Positions 7,747 through 16,302 of a stretch of 64,000 nucleotides of DNA are shown here, piece by piece. The stretch comes from Anaerostipes sp. MSJ-23 (GTDB taxonomy: Bacteria; Bacillota; Clostridia; Lachnospirales; Lachnospiraceae). Below the pieces are notes generated by a model. That model did not search any database. It saw only the letters and a program-made list of their open reading frames with translations, and had not been told where the DNA came from. Within the stretch, counting starts at the first letter, position 1, and every line of letters starts with the position of its first letter. Location: contig NZ_JAHLPY010000007.1 in assembly GCF_018918155.1 (NCBI RefSeq), positions 1 to 64,000 of the forward strand, read 5' to 3'. The position numbers and the translations under genes were made by a program.

Positions 7747-9684
7747 TTATTTCAATACCATGATTTTTGTTTCATTATCTGCATTTACTGCAGGTTTTAC
7801 TTCTATTTCTTTTTCTTTTGCATCTGCTACAAGGAACATAGTCTGTGTTTGATATCCCTTTTCCTTAACAAGATCCATATCAAATTCTAGTAGTTTATCA
7901 CCTTTTTTTACTTGATCTCCAGTGGAAACAAATGTTGTAAAACCTTCCCCTTCCATTTTGACTGTATCAATTCCTGCATGAACGAGAAGTTCTACTCCGG
8001 AATTTAAGGTAATTCCCATTGCATGTTTGGTTGGAAATACAAGACTGATTGTTCCATCGGCTGGTGCATATACAATACCTTCTGTTGGATTAATCGCTAC
8101 ACCATCTCCCATTGCTTTGGATGCAAATGCAGGATCATTGGATTTTTCTACGGATAAAACTTCACCTTTCATTGGAGAATATAAATCCTGTGGTCCCTGT
8201 ACTTTTACAGGTTCTTCTTTTGGTTCTTCTTTTAATTCTTCTTTTTTAACTTTTTCAACTTCTTCTTTCTTTACAGGTTCTTCTCCTTCAATGTTAAATT
8301 TCTTCCAGAAGACTACAGTCAATACTGCAGATACAGCCATGGATAAAATCAAACCAATGGCAAAGTTTAAATAATCCTTTGGCAGCATGGAAAGGAATCC
8401 AGGAAGTCCAGCGGCTCCTAACGCTTGTGCCAGTACCTTTGTTGCTGCACAATAAGCATTTCCTACGGCAGATCCGATAATCGCTGCGTAGAATGGATAT
8501 TTTAATTTTAAAGTTACACCAAACATTCCAGGTTCTGTAATACCAAGGAGTGCAGAAACACCAGATGCAGAACAAATAGATTTCATTTTTTCATTTTTTG
8601 TTAAAAATAATACTGCAATAACAGCTGCACCCTGTGCTACGTTGTTCATGCTGGCTGTTGTAAAGATAAAACTTCCACCTGTCGTAGCTTTTGCCGCAAT
8701 CAGTTGTGTTTCAATTGCGATAAAGCTATGATGCATACCCGTTAAACAAATTGGAGCATATACAAGACCAAACAGTCCTCCACCAATAAATCCAAGTGTG
8801 TTATATACCCATGTAATACCATCGGCAAGTAAGTTTCCTGCTTCTCTTAAAACTGGTCCTACGAAGATAAATGTAAGGAAAGATGTTACCATGATTGAAA
8901 TCAGTGGTGTTGTCAAGTTATCTAACCATGTCGGTGTTACCTTATGTAATTTCTTTTCAATAGTTGCCAGAATAAATGCAACTGCTAATACCGGAAGAAC
9001 TGTTCCCTGATATCCGATAGCTGCAATCTTAAATCCAAAGATATTCCATACAGGAGCTTTGGCAATTCCAATGCTGTACGCACTTAAAAGATCTGGATGT
9101 ACCATGATCATACCCATAGCTGCTCCAAGATATGGATTCCCTCCAAATTTCTTCGTTGCACTAAATCCAATCAATACAGGCAAAAACGTAAATGGTGCGC
9201 TTGCAAACATATTAATCGCTGTCGCAAGACCCTTCCACTGTGGATAAAGATCAATCACGGATTTTCCATCAAACATTGCTGCTGTTAAAATGTTATTTAG
9301 ACCCATTAACAAACCACCAGCTACAATTGCCGGAATGATTGGTACAAAAATATCACTTAACAGTTTTACCAGACGCTGCAGAGGATTTCCTTTTTTCTCT
9401 TCCTTTTCATCATCCTCAGCTGGTGCTGCTGTTGACATCCCAAGCTGTTTTTGTACTTCATCACAAACAAGGTTTACAAGACCTGATCCAAAAATAATTT
9501 GGAACTGTGACTGTGTTAAAAATACTCCTTTAACTCCTTCGATGTCACTTACGGCATCTTCATTCCGCAGGTCATTGTTACGAAGTTGTAAACGAAGTCT
9601 TGTTGCACAATGCTGTACAGACTTAATATTTGCTTTTCCGCCGACATTTTCAATGACCTGACTTGCGATTTTTGCATAATCCAT
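7747..9684 (-). CDS. scrA: PTS sucrose-type transporter, EIIBCA
   Basis: 645 residues from the ATG at 9684, which is preceded by AAAGGAGAAGAGAT; an upstream ATG at 9714 has no such site. The order is IIB (1-90, phospho-Cys26 in QHCATRLR), IIC (about 110-460, many membrane helices), a charged linker rich in EEVKKEE (about 465-495), and a glucose-type IIA (500-645, phospho-His569 in LLVHAGIDTV). It imports and phosphorylates a sugar; sacA and scrK downstream identify sucrose. All phosphotransfer residues except those of HPr/EI are in this one chain. Transcription is likely repressed by ScrR at two flanking operators. Confidence 0.92.
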   Translation of the reverse strand: MDYAKIASQVIENVGGKANIKSVQHCATRLRLQLRNNDLRNEDAVSDIEGVKGVFLTQSQFQIIFGSGLVNLVCDEVQKQLGMSTAAPAEDDEKEEKKGNPLQRLVKLLSDIFVPIIPAIVAGGLLMGLNNILTAAMFDGKSVIDLYPQWKGLATAINMFASAPFTFLPVLIGFSATKKFGGNPYLGAAMGMIMVHPDLLSAYSIGIAKAPVWNIFGFKIAAIGYQGTVLPVLAVAFILATIEKKLHKVTPTWLDNLTTPLISIMVTSFLTFIFVGPVLREAGNLLADGITWVYNTLGFIGGGLFGLVYAPICLTGMHHSFIAIETQLIAAKATTGGSFIFTTASMNNVAQGAAVIAVLFLTKNEKMKSICSASGVSALLGITEPGMFGVTLKLKYPFYAAIIGSAVGNAYCAATKVLAQALGAAGLPGFLSMLPKDYLNFAIGLILSMAVSAVLTVVFWKKFNIEGEEPVKKEEVEKVKKEELKEEPKEEPVKVQGPQDLYSPMKGEVLSVEKSNDPAFASKAMGDGVAINPTEGIVYAPADGTISLVFPTKHAMGITLNSGVELLVHAGIDTVKMEGEGFTTFVSTGDQVKKGDKLLEFDMDLVKEKGYQTQTMFLVADAKEKEIEVKPAVNADNETKIMVLK

Positions 9685-9716
9685 ATCTCTTCTCCTTTTT
9701 AAATTCTGAAACATTT

Positions 9717-9732
9717 ATGGTATCGGTTCCAT
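9717..9732 (-). promoter_or_regulatory. LacI-family operator O1 of scrA
   Basis: ATGGTATCGGTTCCAT, a 16-nt imperfect palindrome with a central CG step, repeated exactly at 9776-9791. It covers the predicted start of transcription of scrA, a position that would block RNA polymerase. ScrR is the adjacent candidate repressor. Confidence 0.8.
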
Positions 9733-9738
9733 ATTTGT

Positions 9739-9767
9739 ATCATATTACTTTTCAATGAAAATGTCAA
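9739..9767 (-). promoter_or_regulatory. SigmaA promoter of scrA-sacA-scrK
   Basis: TTGACA (9762-9767), 17 nt, TATGAT (9739-9744) on the minus strand, lying exactly between the two operator copies. Confidence 0.85.
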
Positions 9768-9775
9768 GAGTTTTT

Positions 9776-9791
9776 ATGGTATCGGTTCCAT
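9776..9791 (-). promoter_or_regulatory. LacI-family operator O2 of scrA
   Basis: Identical 16-nt copy of O1, just upstream of the -35 box and 59 nt from O1. Two sites at this distance could allow cooperative or looped binding by ScrR. Confidence 0.8.
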
Positions 9792-9811
9792 TTTTTTATA
9801 TCATCAAAAAT

Positions 9812-9845
9812 GGTAAAAAAATAGAAGACAACTTTCTGCGTCTCC
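9812..9845 (-). terminator. Terminator of scrR
   Basis: Minus strand GGAGAC, 10-nt loop, GTCTTC, then TATTTTTTTAC. The stem is short (6 bp with one G-U), so termination may be partial. It lies between the scrR stop and operator O2. Confidence 0.5.
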
Positions 9846-9873
9846 TATTTTCATTTTATCAATTTAATCTCTT

Positions 9874-10863
9874 CTATCTAAGAAATCGTACACTTTTGCC
9901 ATCCACAAATTCATATCCTATGATTTGTTTTTTAGATACCACTTCTTTTTTGATCATTTTAAGAATGGTTTCCGCCCCAAGATATCCCATTCCATAGGAA
10001 TCAAATTTCAAAGTTGTAAGTTCTGGTGTAAGAAGAGAACTTTCATCATATCCTCCAAATGCAGCAACTGACACATCCTCTGGAATTTTTTTCCCTTTTT
10101 CATGTAAAATTTTATAAGTTCCAAATGCCAGCCGGTCTGTTGCGCAGATCATAGCATCCAGATCCGAGTGTTCTTCCAAAAGTTCTCTTGCTACCTTCTG
10201 TCCACCAATAAAACTATAATCGCTTTTTCCAACAACTGCATCAATCCCATATTCTTTCAAGCCATCCAAAACTCCACGTTTTCGTTCGATACCAACCGCT
10301 CGGTCTGTCTCATAAACACTGATATAACCAACCTTTTTATGTCCATTTTTTCCTATATATTCTCCCATCATCTTTCCCGCATGATAATCATCATAAATGA
10401 TCGAAATTCCATCTTCATAATCTTGCGTTAGAACAACGATTGGGATTTCTGCTTTTTTTAGTAATTCTTTATGATCCTTTGTAATCGCAATGGAACTAAT
10501 TAAAATACCATCCACATTTAACTGGATCAAACGTTGAATATTTTTTAGTTCCTGATCAATATCATGATCCGAATTTTGAATTAATGTTGTATAATCTTTT
10601 TCCCGAAGATAACGATCAATACTCGTGATCACACGACTTGTAATTTTAGAATTTAAAGTAGGCACAATCACTCCGATCACATTACTCTGTCTTGCATTTA
10701 ATCTTGCAAATGCATTTGGTGTATAATGATACTGCTCAATGACCTTTTGAATCTTTGCTCTCGTTTCCTCTTTTACATAACCTCCATTAAAATAACGGGA
10801 AACCGTACTTTTTCCGACACCCGACAAGCGCGCAATATCCGCCATGGTCATTTTTTTTGCCAT
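9874..10863 (-). CDS. scrR: LacI-family repressor, probable sucrose regulator
   Basis: 329 residues. An N-terminal helix-turn-helix (MTMADIARLSGVGKSTVSRYFNGG is the shape of the LacI DNA reader, about residues 5-28) and a hinge near 50-60 are followed by a periplasmic-binding-protein-like effector domain (VIGVIVPTLNSKI onward to 329). It lies immediately upstream of scrA in the same direction, and two identical LacI-type operators flank the scrA promoter, so it probably represses scrA-sacA-scrK and is relieved by a sucrose-derived ligand. The ligand is inferred. Confidence 0.88.
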   Translation of the reverse strand: MAKKMTMADIARLSGVGKSTVSRYFNGGYVKEETRAKIQKVIEQYHYTPNAFARLNARQSNVIGVIVPTLNSKITSRVITSIDRYLREKDYTTLIQNSDHDIDQELKNIQRLIQLNVDGILISSIAITKDHKELLKKAEIPIVVLTQDYEDGISIIYDDYHAGKMMGEYIGKNGHKKVGYISVYETDRAVGIERKRGVLDGLKEYGIDAVVGKSDYSFIGGQKVARELLEEHSDLDAMICATDRLAFGTYKILHEKGKKIPEDVSVAAFGGYDESSLLTPELTTLKFDSYGMGYLGAETILKMIKKEVVSKKQIIGYEFVDGKSVRFLR

Positions 10864-11036
10864 ATATCTCTTCCTCCTATTGCATTTTTCTATTTTAATA
10901 TCTTACCACAAAAAATCATATACACCAACATTGTGCAAAAATCTTCTAGATGAAAATCAATGATTTCAGTGGTGGAGTCTGTTCGATTATGATATAATAT
11001 GTTTTTATCACATAAAAAAACAAAAGGAGAAACCGA

Positions 11037-11780
11037 ATGGAAAACCAGAATGTACTGGCAGTCGTTGCCGGAGAAGAAATTACTCAGAAAGATTTGGATG
11101 CGCTTTTACATGCTCTTCCAAAAGAACAGCAGGCTTATGCTGGAAATGAACAGTTCAGACAGCAATGTTTAGAACAGCTGATCACAATTCATCTGTTTGC
11201 AAAAGACGGTGAAGATCAGAAACTGGAAGAAACTGATGCATTTAAAGAAAACATGGCTCATGCCAGAAGAGAAATCCTTGCACAGATGGCAGTTGGAGAA
11301 GTCATGAAAGACATCACAGTCTCTGATGAAGAAGCAAAAGAATATTATGATGCCAATGAAGATCAGTTTCTCAATGGTGAAACCGTTCATGCAAAACATA
11401 TTCTTGTTGATAACGAAGATAAGTGTCAGGAAATCCTGGAAATGATTACAACAGAAGAAAAATCTTTTGAAGATGCCGCACAGGAATTTTCTACTTGCCC
11501 ATCCGGACAGCAGGGTGGAGATCTTGGTTCTTTTGGAAAAGGACAGATGGTAAAAGAATTTGAAGACGCTGCTTTTGCTGCAGAAGTTGGTCACATCGTA
11601 GGTCCTGTAAAAACTCAGTTTGGATATCACTTAATCAAAGTAGAAGACAAAAAAGATGCTCAGGCATCTGTCTTTGATGATGTAAAAGCTTCTATTAAAG
11701 GTATCATTGCCCAGCAAAAACGCAACGATGCATACGCTAAAAAGGTTGCAGAACTAAAAGCAAAATATATAGAAAAATAA
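11037..11780 (+). CDS. Parvulin-type peptidyl-prolyl isomerase, cytoplasmic
   Basis: 247 residues. An N-terminal helical SurA-like region (1-105) is followed by a rotamase domain at about 115-205, seen in VHAKHILV, GGDLGSFGKGQMVKEFEDAAF and TQFGYHLIKV, then a charged helical tail. There is no signal peptide or lipobox, unlike PrsA, so it should act on cytoplasmic proteins or nascent chains. GGAGA sits 7 nt before the ATG and TATAAT at 10993-10998 is a likely -10 box, though no good -35 is visible. It is monocistronic, with a strong terminator. Confidence 0.88.
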   Translation: MENQNVLAVVAGEEITQKDLDALLHALPKEQQAYAGNEQFRQQCLEQLITIHLFAKDGEDQKLEETDAFKENMAHARREILAQMAVGEVMKDITVSDEEAKEYYDANEDQFLNGETVHAKHILVDNEDKCQEILEMITTEEKSFEDAAQEFSTCPSGQQGGDLGSFGKGQMVKEFEDAAFAAEVGHIVGPVKTQFGYHLIKVEDKKDAQASVFDDVKASIKGIIAQQKRNDAYAKKVAELKAKYIEK

Positions 11781-11791
11781 AACTTAAGATC

Positions 11792-11825
11792 AAAAGGCAG
11801 AATTCACAAAAAGATTCTGCCTTTT
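11792..11825. terminator. Bidirectional terminator between convergent genes
   Basis: AAAAGGCAGAAT, 10-nt loop, ATTCTGCCTTTTT. A run of A on one side and T on the other lets it serve both the isomerase gene (+) and the yhaN-like gene (-), whose stop it touches. Confidence 0.85.
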
Positions 11826-13159
11826 TATAATGCTATCAAATGATAGTTCATTTTTTGTTCTTTTAACGCTTTCACAACCTCACTTCGTCCAGTAAATAAA
11901 AAAATCTGTCGATCACTTTTTTGTCCAAGATAAGAGAGTGTTCTTTTTAATCTTTTATCATCATAATTTCCAAAAACATCATCCAAAAACAATGGAAAAT
12001 GATCTTCTTTATATAAAAGATCTGCTGCTGCCAGGCGTAGAGCAAAATACAACTGTTCTACGGTTGCATTACTTAAATATTTCATATCAATATAGTCAAA
12101 ATCTTTTTGCACCATCATTTCCAACGCATCATTCATTACAACCTTTTTATAATCACTTCCTGTCATTTGCTCAAAAATTTCTGATATTTTCTCATTCAAT
12201 TCTTGTCCAAATGTTTTTTGTACCGCTAAAGCTGCCTGCTCAATTGCATAAATAGCCATTTCTATCTGACGAATTTCTTCTTCTATGCTCTTTTTTTGCT
12301 CCATAATCTTTTGATATTGAATATGAATTTCTTGCTGCATTTCCTTTTGATCCGTTAACTGTTTTATTTCCATACGAACAATATCCAGGCGATGAAGAAT
12401 TTCCATCTTTTCTATCTGATCTTCATTTACACCAAGAAGTCTTCGAATCCATCGAAGTAGTCTTTGAAAAAAGTTATAATGTTCTCTCTTGGTTAGTTTT
12501 TTCCTTAACTCTTGTTCTTCTTTTGTATATTGCTCCAATTTATTAGGGTCATAGGTTACAATTTTAATTTGCTGTCTGATCTTATCTGCCTTAGCAAAAA
12601 TGGAATCTTTTCTCTTTTCTCTTCGTTTTGCTTTTAAATAATCAATCGCTTTTCGAATATCAATCTCCGAATCCTTACTGCTGCGTAAATTAGCCATAGA
12701 ACTTTGCAGCACTTCTTTCATTTCTTTTCCAGTTCTGATATCTGATTGTGTCATAGAAACAGTGTTTTCAAATGCATTTTTATTACTCTCAAAAATCTTA
12801 TGTACCAGACTTTTTTCCGGAAGAATGATTTCTTCCATCGTATCCGAATAAAATAAACGGACTTGACTTCGACCTGGAGAAAAAATTCTCTGCACTCGGT
12901 AGGAAATTCCATCTTTTTCAAAAATCATAGAACCACCATAGTTTCCTCCATCTATCGGCACATACTTTGTATAATCGTCATTTTTTGCTGCCATACCACG
13001 CCCTTTTTCCATTCCAAATAACATGGCAATCATAAATTTTCGCAGTGTTGTTTTCCCAGACTCATTTTCTCCATAAAAGACCTGAATCCCGTCTGACAGT
13101 TTACAATGATATTTATGAAATTTTCCAAATCCATCGATCGATATTTCTTTAATTTTCAT
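11825..13159 (-). CDS. yhaN: YhaN/SbcC-like AAA ATPase with a short coiled coil
   Basis: 444 residues, far shorter than B. subtilis YhaN or SbcC (about 950-1050). The N-terminus has IDGFGKFHKY and the Walker A GENESGKTTLRKF (about 31-43). The C-terminus has a signature-like LSNATVEQLYFALRLA and Walker B FPLFLDDVFGNYD, so it is an SMC/Rad50-type head. Only about 180 residues of coiled coil lie between (about 150-340). They contain no CxxC zinc hook; the turn instead carries an aromatic, basic stretch (FFQRLLRWIRRLLGV). It follows the yhaO-like nuclease by 3 nt and probably forms an SbcCD-like complex in DNA end processing. Confidence 0.8.
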   Translation of the reverse strand: MKIKEISIDGFGKFHKYHCKLSDGIQVFYGENESGKTTLRKFMIAMLFGMEKGRGMAAKNDDYTKYVPIDGGNYGGSMIFEKDGISYRVQRIFSPGRSQVRLFYSDTMEEIILPEKSLVHKIFESNKNAFENTVSMTQSDIRTGKEMKEVLQSSMANLRSSKDSEIDIRKAIDYLKAKRREKRKDSIFAKADKIRQQIKIVTYDPNKLEQYTKEEQELRKKLTKREHYNFFQRLLRWIRRLLGVNEDQIEKMEILHRLDIVRMEIKQLTDQKEMQQEIHIQYQKIMEQKKSIEEEIRQIEMAIYAIEQAALAVQKTFGQELNEKISEIFEQMTGSDYKKVVMNDALEMMVQKDFDYIDMKYLSNATVEQLYFALRLAAADLLYKEDHFPLFLDDVFGNYDDKRLKRTLSYLGQKSDRQIFLFTGRSEVVKALKEQKMNYHLIAL

Positions 13160-13162
13160 AAA

Positions 13163-14197
13163 TTAATCCTCCCTGGATGCTGCTAATGCTTCCATTGCAT
13201 AAGAAAGTGCCTTTGGGTGGTCTTTTAATATTTCTGCAACTTTGCTAACTAAAAAATCATTATCCCCTGATATTCGATCATATTCCCATGGATTTCTTGT
13301 TTCATCATGAACACTAGAAATCAAATAAGAATCTTCGACTCTTTCAAAATCAAGATGCAATTTCGGATCTTTCGTCCCTGTCAGTACAATCTCATACATA
13401 TTCTCTTTTCCTCGATAAGACAACTCTGTCTCTATACGATCCAAAATTTCTGCTTGACCCATTTTATCTGATATAAAAACTTCTGCCTGCATATACTGCC
13501 GTCTAGCAAATGGAACAAAATGTATCATTTGCTTTTCTTCACTAATTTCTCCTTCAATAAATCCATGTTGTCCAGTTTCTGTACGATCCAAAGGCTCCAT
13601 TGAACCAGCATAAGCCATCAAATCTTCAAAAATAATCTGAGGTCTGTGAATATGACCAAGTGCAATATAATCAAACCCAGACCATTTTAATTTTTCCTGA
13701 TCGATTGGGATATGACTTTCATCACCTCCATGAGCAAGTAAAATAGAAAAATTTCCATCATCTTCAGGCTTTACCCTATCATATAAAGGCTGACGAATCT
13801 GATTTTCCCAATAACTGAACCCATAAACGCTTGTCTGGAGATCTGAAAAAGACACTTTTTCAAGATTCTGATCTTTCAGAAAATATATCGGTGTCTTCCA
13901 AGAATACTCATAAAAAGGTTTCCCTTCTTTTAAATGATCATGATTTCCGGCAATCCATACAACTCTGGCTGTCGTAAGTTTTCCAAGCAGATAATCAACA
14001 TCTCTTAAGTCTTGCACTGTTGGCTGGTTGTGAAAAAAGTCTCCCGCAATCAAAAGTAAATCCATTTCTCTTTCATTTGCATAGGAAATCATTCTAAAAA
14101 AAGTCTCCTTAATATCTTTTTCTCTGATTTTTCCCCATGATTTTGTACGTTCCGGTTTTGCACCCCAATGAACATCTGCAATATGGATAAACTTCAA
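13163..14197 (-). CDS. yhaO: YhaO/SbcD-like metallophosphoesterase (DNA repair exonuclease)
   Basis: 344 residues from a TTG start, with AGGTGAT placed correctly before it. Calcineurin-type motifs occur in order: IADVHWG (residues 5-11), LLIAGDFFHNQPT (about 48-60), WIAGNHDH (about 87-94), LLAHGGDES (about 152) and ALGHIHRP (about 178). These bind two metals in Mre11/SbcD nucleases. The C-terminal third is a capping domain. It is co-transcribed with the yhaN-like ATPase, the usual Mre11-Rad50 pairing. Confidence 0.85.
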   Translation of the reverse strand: MKFIHIADVHWGAKPERTKSWGKIREKDIKETFFRMISYANEREMDLLLIAGDFFHNQPTVQDLRDVDYLLGKLTTARVVWIAGNHDHLKEGKPFYEYSWKTPIYFLKDQNLEKVSFSDLQTSVYGFSYWENQIRQPLYDRVKPEDDGNFSILLAHGGDESHIPIDQEKLKWSGFDYIALGHIHRPQIIFEDLMAYAGSMEPLDRTETGQHGFIEGEISEEKQMIHFVPFARRQYMQAEVFISDKMGQAEILDRIETELSYRGKENMYEIVLTGTKDPKLHLDFERVEDSYLISSVHDETRNPWEYDRISGDNDFLVSKVAEILKDHPKALSYAMEALAASRED

Positions 14198-14267
14198 AAA
14201 GGATCACCTGCTTTCTGTTTTTTCTCATTATAGCATAAAACAAAAGTCATTTTGAAACTCTTTGTTT

Positions 14268-14915
14268 CTAATCTCTTCCTAAATGAAATAATTGAAATGA
14301 TATTTTATAAGAAAGAATCCATGCTATGATCAAAAATCCGGCCATGATCCACTTCCGATATGGAAGATCGTATGGAAGCAATGTGTATCCGTTTAAAACT
14401 GCCACAATAAAAATACCTGCCACACATCCATTTAAAATTACAATAAATTTTCTTCCCCTCTTTTGTCCAAGAAAAAATATCATTGGAAACTCAATAACCA
14501 TTAGAATCGTTGCCAAAAAAAATATTTGCTGTATGACAAGTCCAATCGCATTAAGATCATTCCATACAATTTCCCCTGCGATCAAAGACCCTGCCTCAAA
14601 TCCTATTCCATACCCAATGCAGGCTAAAACCAAAGATCCTATTCCAATAAAGTATTGCATACATAGGATATCTTTTTTATGAACAGGAAGAACTAACTGA
14701 TACAAATTCCATTTAGCCTTTTCATCAAAAAGCATGTTTCTTAAAGGAATCGATGACAAAAAAATTCCAAGATAAAAACCAATCCATCGCAGATCAAGAA
14801 AATTTCCGTTTTTAAGCATCATGGAACTTCCGACTCCAAAAATAATATCAACAATGAAAAACATCCAAAAACGATATTTTAAATCCAACCAGCCTTTGAA
14901 TAATAATCCCTTCAT
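14268..14915 (-). CDS. ABC-2 type permease of a GntR-linked ABC exporter
   Basis: 215 residues with six apparent membrane helices spread along the chain (for example near 10-30, 85-105, 130-150, 160-180 and 190-210). It has no recognisable enzymatic motif. Its ATG overlaps the stop of the ATPase gene by 4 nt. With the ATPase and the YtrA-type regulator it forms the common Firmicute operon linked to cell-envelope or antimicrobial stress. The substrate is unknown. Confidence 0.8.
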   Translation of the reverse strand: MKGLLFKGWLDLKYRFWMFFIVDIIFGVGSSMMLKNGNFLDLRWIGFYLGIFLSSIPLRNMLFDEKAKWNLYQLVLPVHKKDILCMQYFIGIGSLVLACIGYGIGFEAGSLIAGEIVWNDLNAIGLVIQQIFFLATILMVIEFPMIFFLGQKRGRKFIVILNGCVAGIFIVAVLNGYTLLPYDLPYRKWIMAGFLIIAWILSYKISFQLFHLGRD

Positions 14916-15772
14916 ATTCTCACTCCCTTTTGCCCTTTTGCAAGAAATACAAGAATTTCTTCCAACGTTACAATATCCGTTTGATACCCCTGTGGTATTC
15001 TTCTTTTATCTACTAAAGCTTCAACTCCATATGTATATTTTCTAATTCCTTTAATTGCACACTCATCAAGTTCCTGCAATTCTTCTATAGAACACTTTAA
15101 TAATCCATATTGCTGCAACAATTGATCTTTTTCCTCAAATATTTTTAACCGTCCATCATCAATATAAGCAATATAATCACATAAACGTTCCAAATCCCCA
15201 ACAATATGAGAAGAAATCAAAATCGAATGACCTTCTTTCCTAGTAAATTCATAAAAAATGTCAAGAAGCTGATCTCTAACGACCGGATCTAATCCACTGG
15301 TTGGTTCGTCCAGAATTAAAAGCTTCGCCTGATGCGATAGCGCAACTGCAATGGCAAGCTTCATTTTCATACCTTTAGAATAATCTTTAAATTGTTTTTT
15401 CCCCCTTGGCAATTCTAATTGTTTCACTAACTCATAATATCGATCCTCTTCCCAATTTCTATAAATATTTCTCATAATTTTATTTACCTTATCGATTGTA
15501 ATAAATTCTGGGAACCCTGGTTCATCGAGGACAACGCCAATATCTTCTTTCACTTGTTCAAAATGCTCCTCATTATTTTTTCCAAGCACTTTGATACAAC
15601 CTTGATCTTTCCGAAGCATGTTCATAATCAAGTGAATTGTTGTGCTCTTTCCTGCACCATTTTTTCCAATCAATCCAAGAATACAACCAGATGGCAGGGA
15701 AAAAGTCATATTTTTAATTTCAAATCCAGGGAATCGTTTTGACACACTTTTTAATTCTATTGCATTTTTCAT
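14912..15772 (-). CDS. ABC transporter ATP-binding protein (YtrB-like)
   Basis: 286 residues. Walker A is GLIGKNGAGKSTT (about 36-48), the signature-like element is KDYSKGMKMKLAIAVAL (about 133-149), Walker B is LLILDEPTSGLDP (about 156-168), and the H-loop follows in ILISSHIVGDLER. After residue 215 comes a C-terminal extension typical of single-membrane-partner ABC-2 exporters. Its start overlaps the GntR stop by 4 nt and its stop overlaps the permease start, so the three are translationally coupled. Confidence 0.9.
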   Translation of the reverse strand: MKNAIELKSVSKRFPGFEIKNMTFSLPSGCILGLIGKNGAGKSTTIHLIMNMLRKDQGCIKVLGKNNEEHFEQVKEDIGVVLDEPGFPEFITIDKVNKIMRNIYRNWEEDRYYELVKQLELPRGKKQFKDYSKGMKMKLAIAVALSHQAKLLILDEPTSGLDPVVRDQLLDIFYEFTRKEGHSILISSHIVGDLERLCDYIAYIDDGRLKIFEEKDQLLQQYGLLKCSIEELQELDECAIKGIRKYTYGVEALVDKRRIPQGYQTDIVTLEEILVFLAKGQKGVRI

Positions 15773-16146
15773 AACTCATCCTTTCCCATGATCGTAATCA
15801 TCTCGATCAGATCATCTCTTGTTAACCCACAGGTTTTTGATAATTGCAAAGCCTTCTCCAAATATTGTTCTATTTTTTTTAAATTTTCCTCTCGAATCAA
15901 TTCTGTATTTTTTCTTGCAACAAAACTACCTTTTCCTGCTACAGAATTTATAAACCCATCTTTTTCAAGCTCGTCATAGGCTCTTTTGGTCGTGATCACA
16001 CTAATTCGAAGATCTTTTGCAAGTCCACGAATCGATGGCAACATCTGATCTGCTTCAAGCTCTCCCATGATGATCAGATTTTTTATCTGTTCATAAATCT
16101 GCTCATAAATTGGCTGACCTTTCCTATTGCTAATAATAATCTTCAG
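15769..16146 (-). CDS. GntR-family regulator, YtrA subfamily, probable CTG start
   Basis: The winged-helix domain begins before the first ATG (16068). The frame is open back to a TAA, and the only sensible initiator is CTG at 16146, 7 nt after a perfect AAAGGAGG. This gives 125 residues, the normal YtrA length, with the expected start KIIISNRKGQPIYEQI. Starting at 16068 would delete the first helix of the DNA-binding domain. Key motifs are LPSIRGLAKDLRIS and VITTKRAYDELEKDGF (recognition region) with a short C-terminal dimerisation helix. It probably represses its own operon through the palindrome at 16177-16209. Confidence 0.85.
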   Translation of the reverse strand: MKIIISNRKGQPIYEQIYEQIKNLIIMGELEADQMLPSIRGLAKDLRISVITTKRAYDELEKDGFINSVAGKGSFVARKNTELIREENLKKIEQYLEKALQLSKTCGLTRDDLIEMITIMGKDEL

Positions 16147-16176
16147 AAAATCACCTCCTTTTTATTGTTTCTTCGT

Positions 16177-16209
16177 GCTTACTGTATATAAACAGTATAT
16201 ACAGTAAGC
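16177..16209 (-). promoter_or_regulatory. Operator for the GntR/YtrA regulator
   Basis: A perfect inverted repeat: GCTTACTGTATATA, 5-nt spacer, TATATACAGTAAGC. It overlaps the -10 box and spacer of the operon promoter, so binding should block initiation. Autorepression is typical of YtrA regulators. Confidence 0.85.
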
Positions 16210-16222
16210 ATATCCTTGTCAA
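16194..16222 (-). promoter_or_regulatory. SigmaA promoter of the GntR-ABC operon
   Basis: TTGACA (16217-16222), 17 nt, TATACT (16194-16199) on the minus strand, buried in the operator palindrome. Confidence 0.85.
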
Positions 16223-16252
16223 TAAGAAAGTATCTTGTTTTGCCTATGAAAA

Positions 16253-16286
16253 AATAAAAAAGCAGTAAACACTACTGTTTTACTGC
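16253..16286 (-). terminator. Terminator of the phospholipase D family gene
   Basis: Minus strand GCAGTAAA, short loop, TTTACTGC, then TTTTTTATTTT. It begins 17 nt after the stop codon. Confidence 0.75.
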
Positions 16287-16302
16287 CTTTCCATCCGTTT
16301 TT

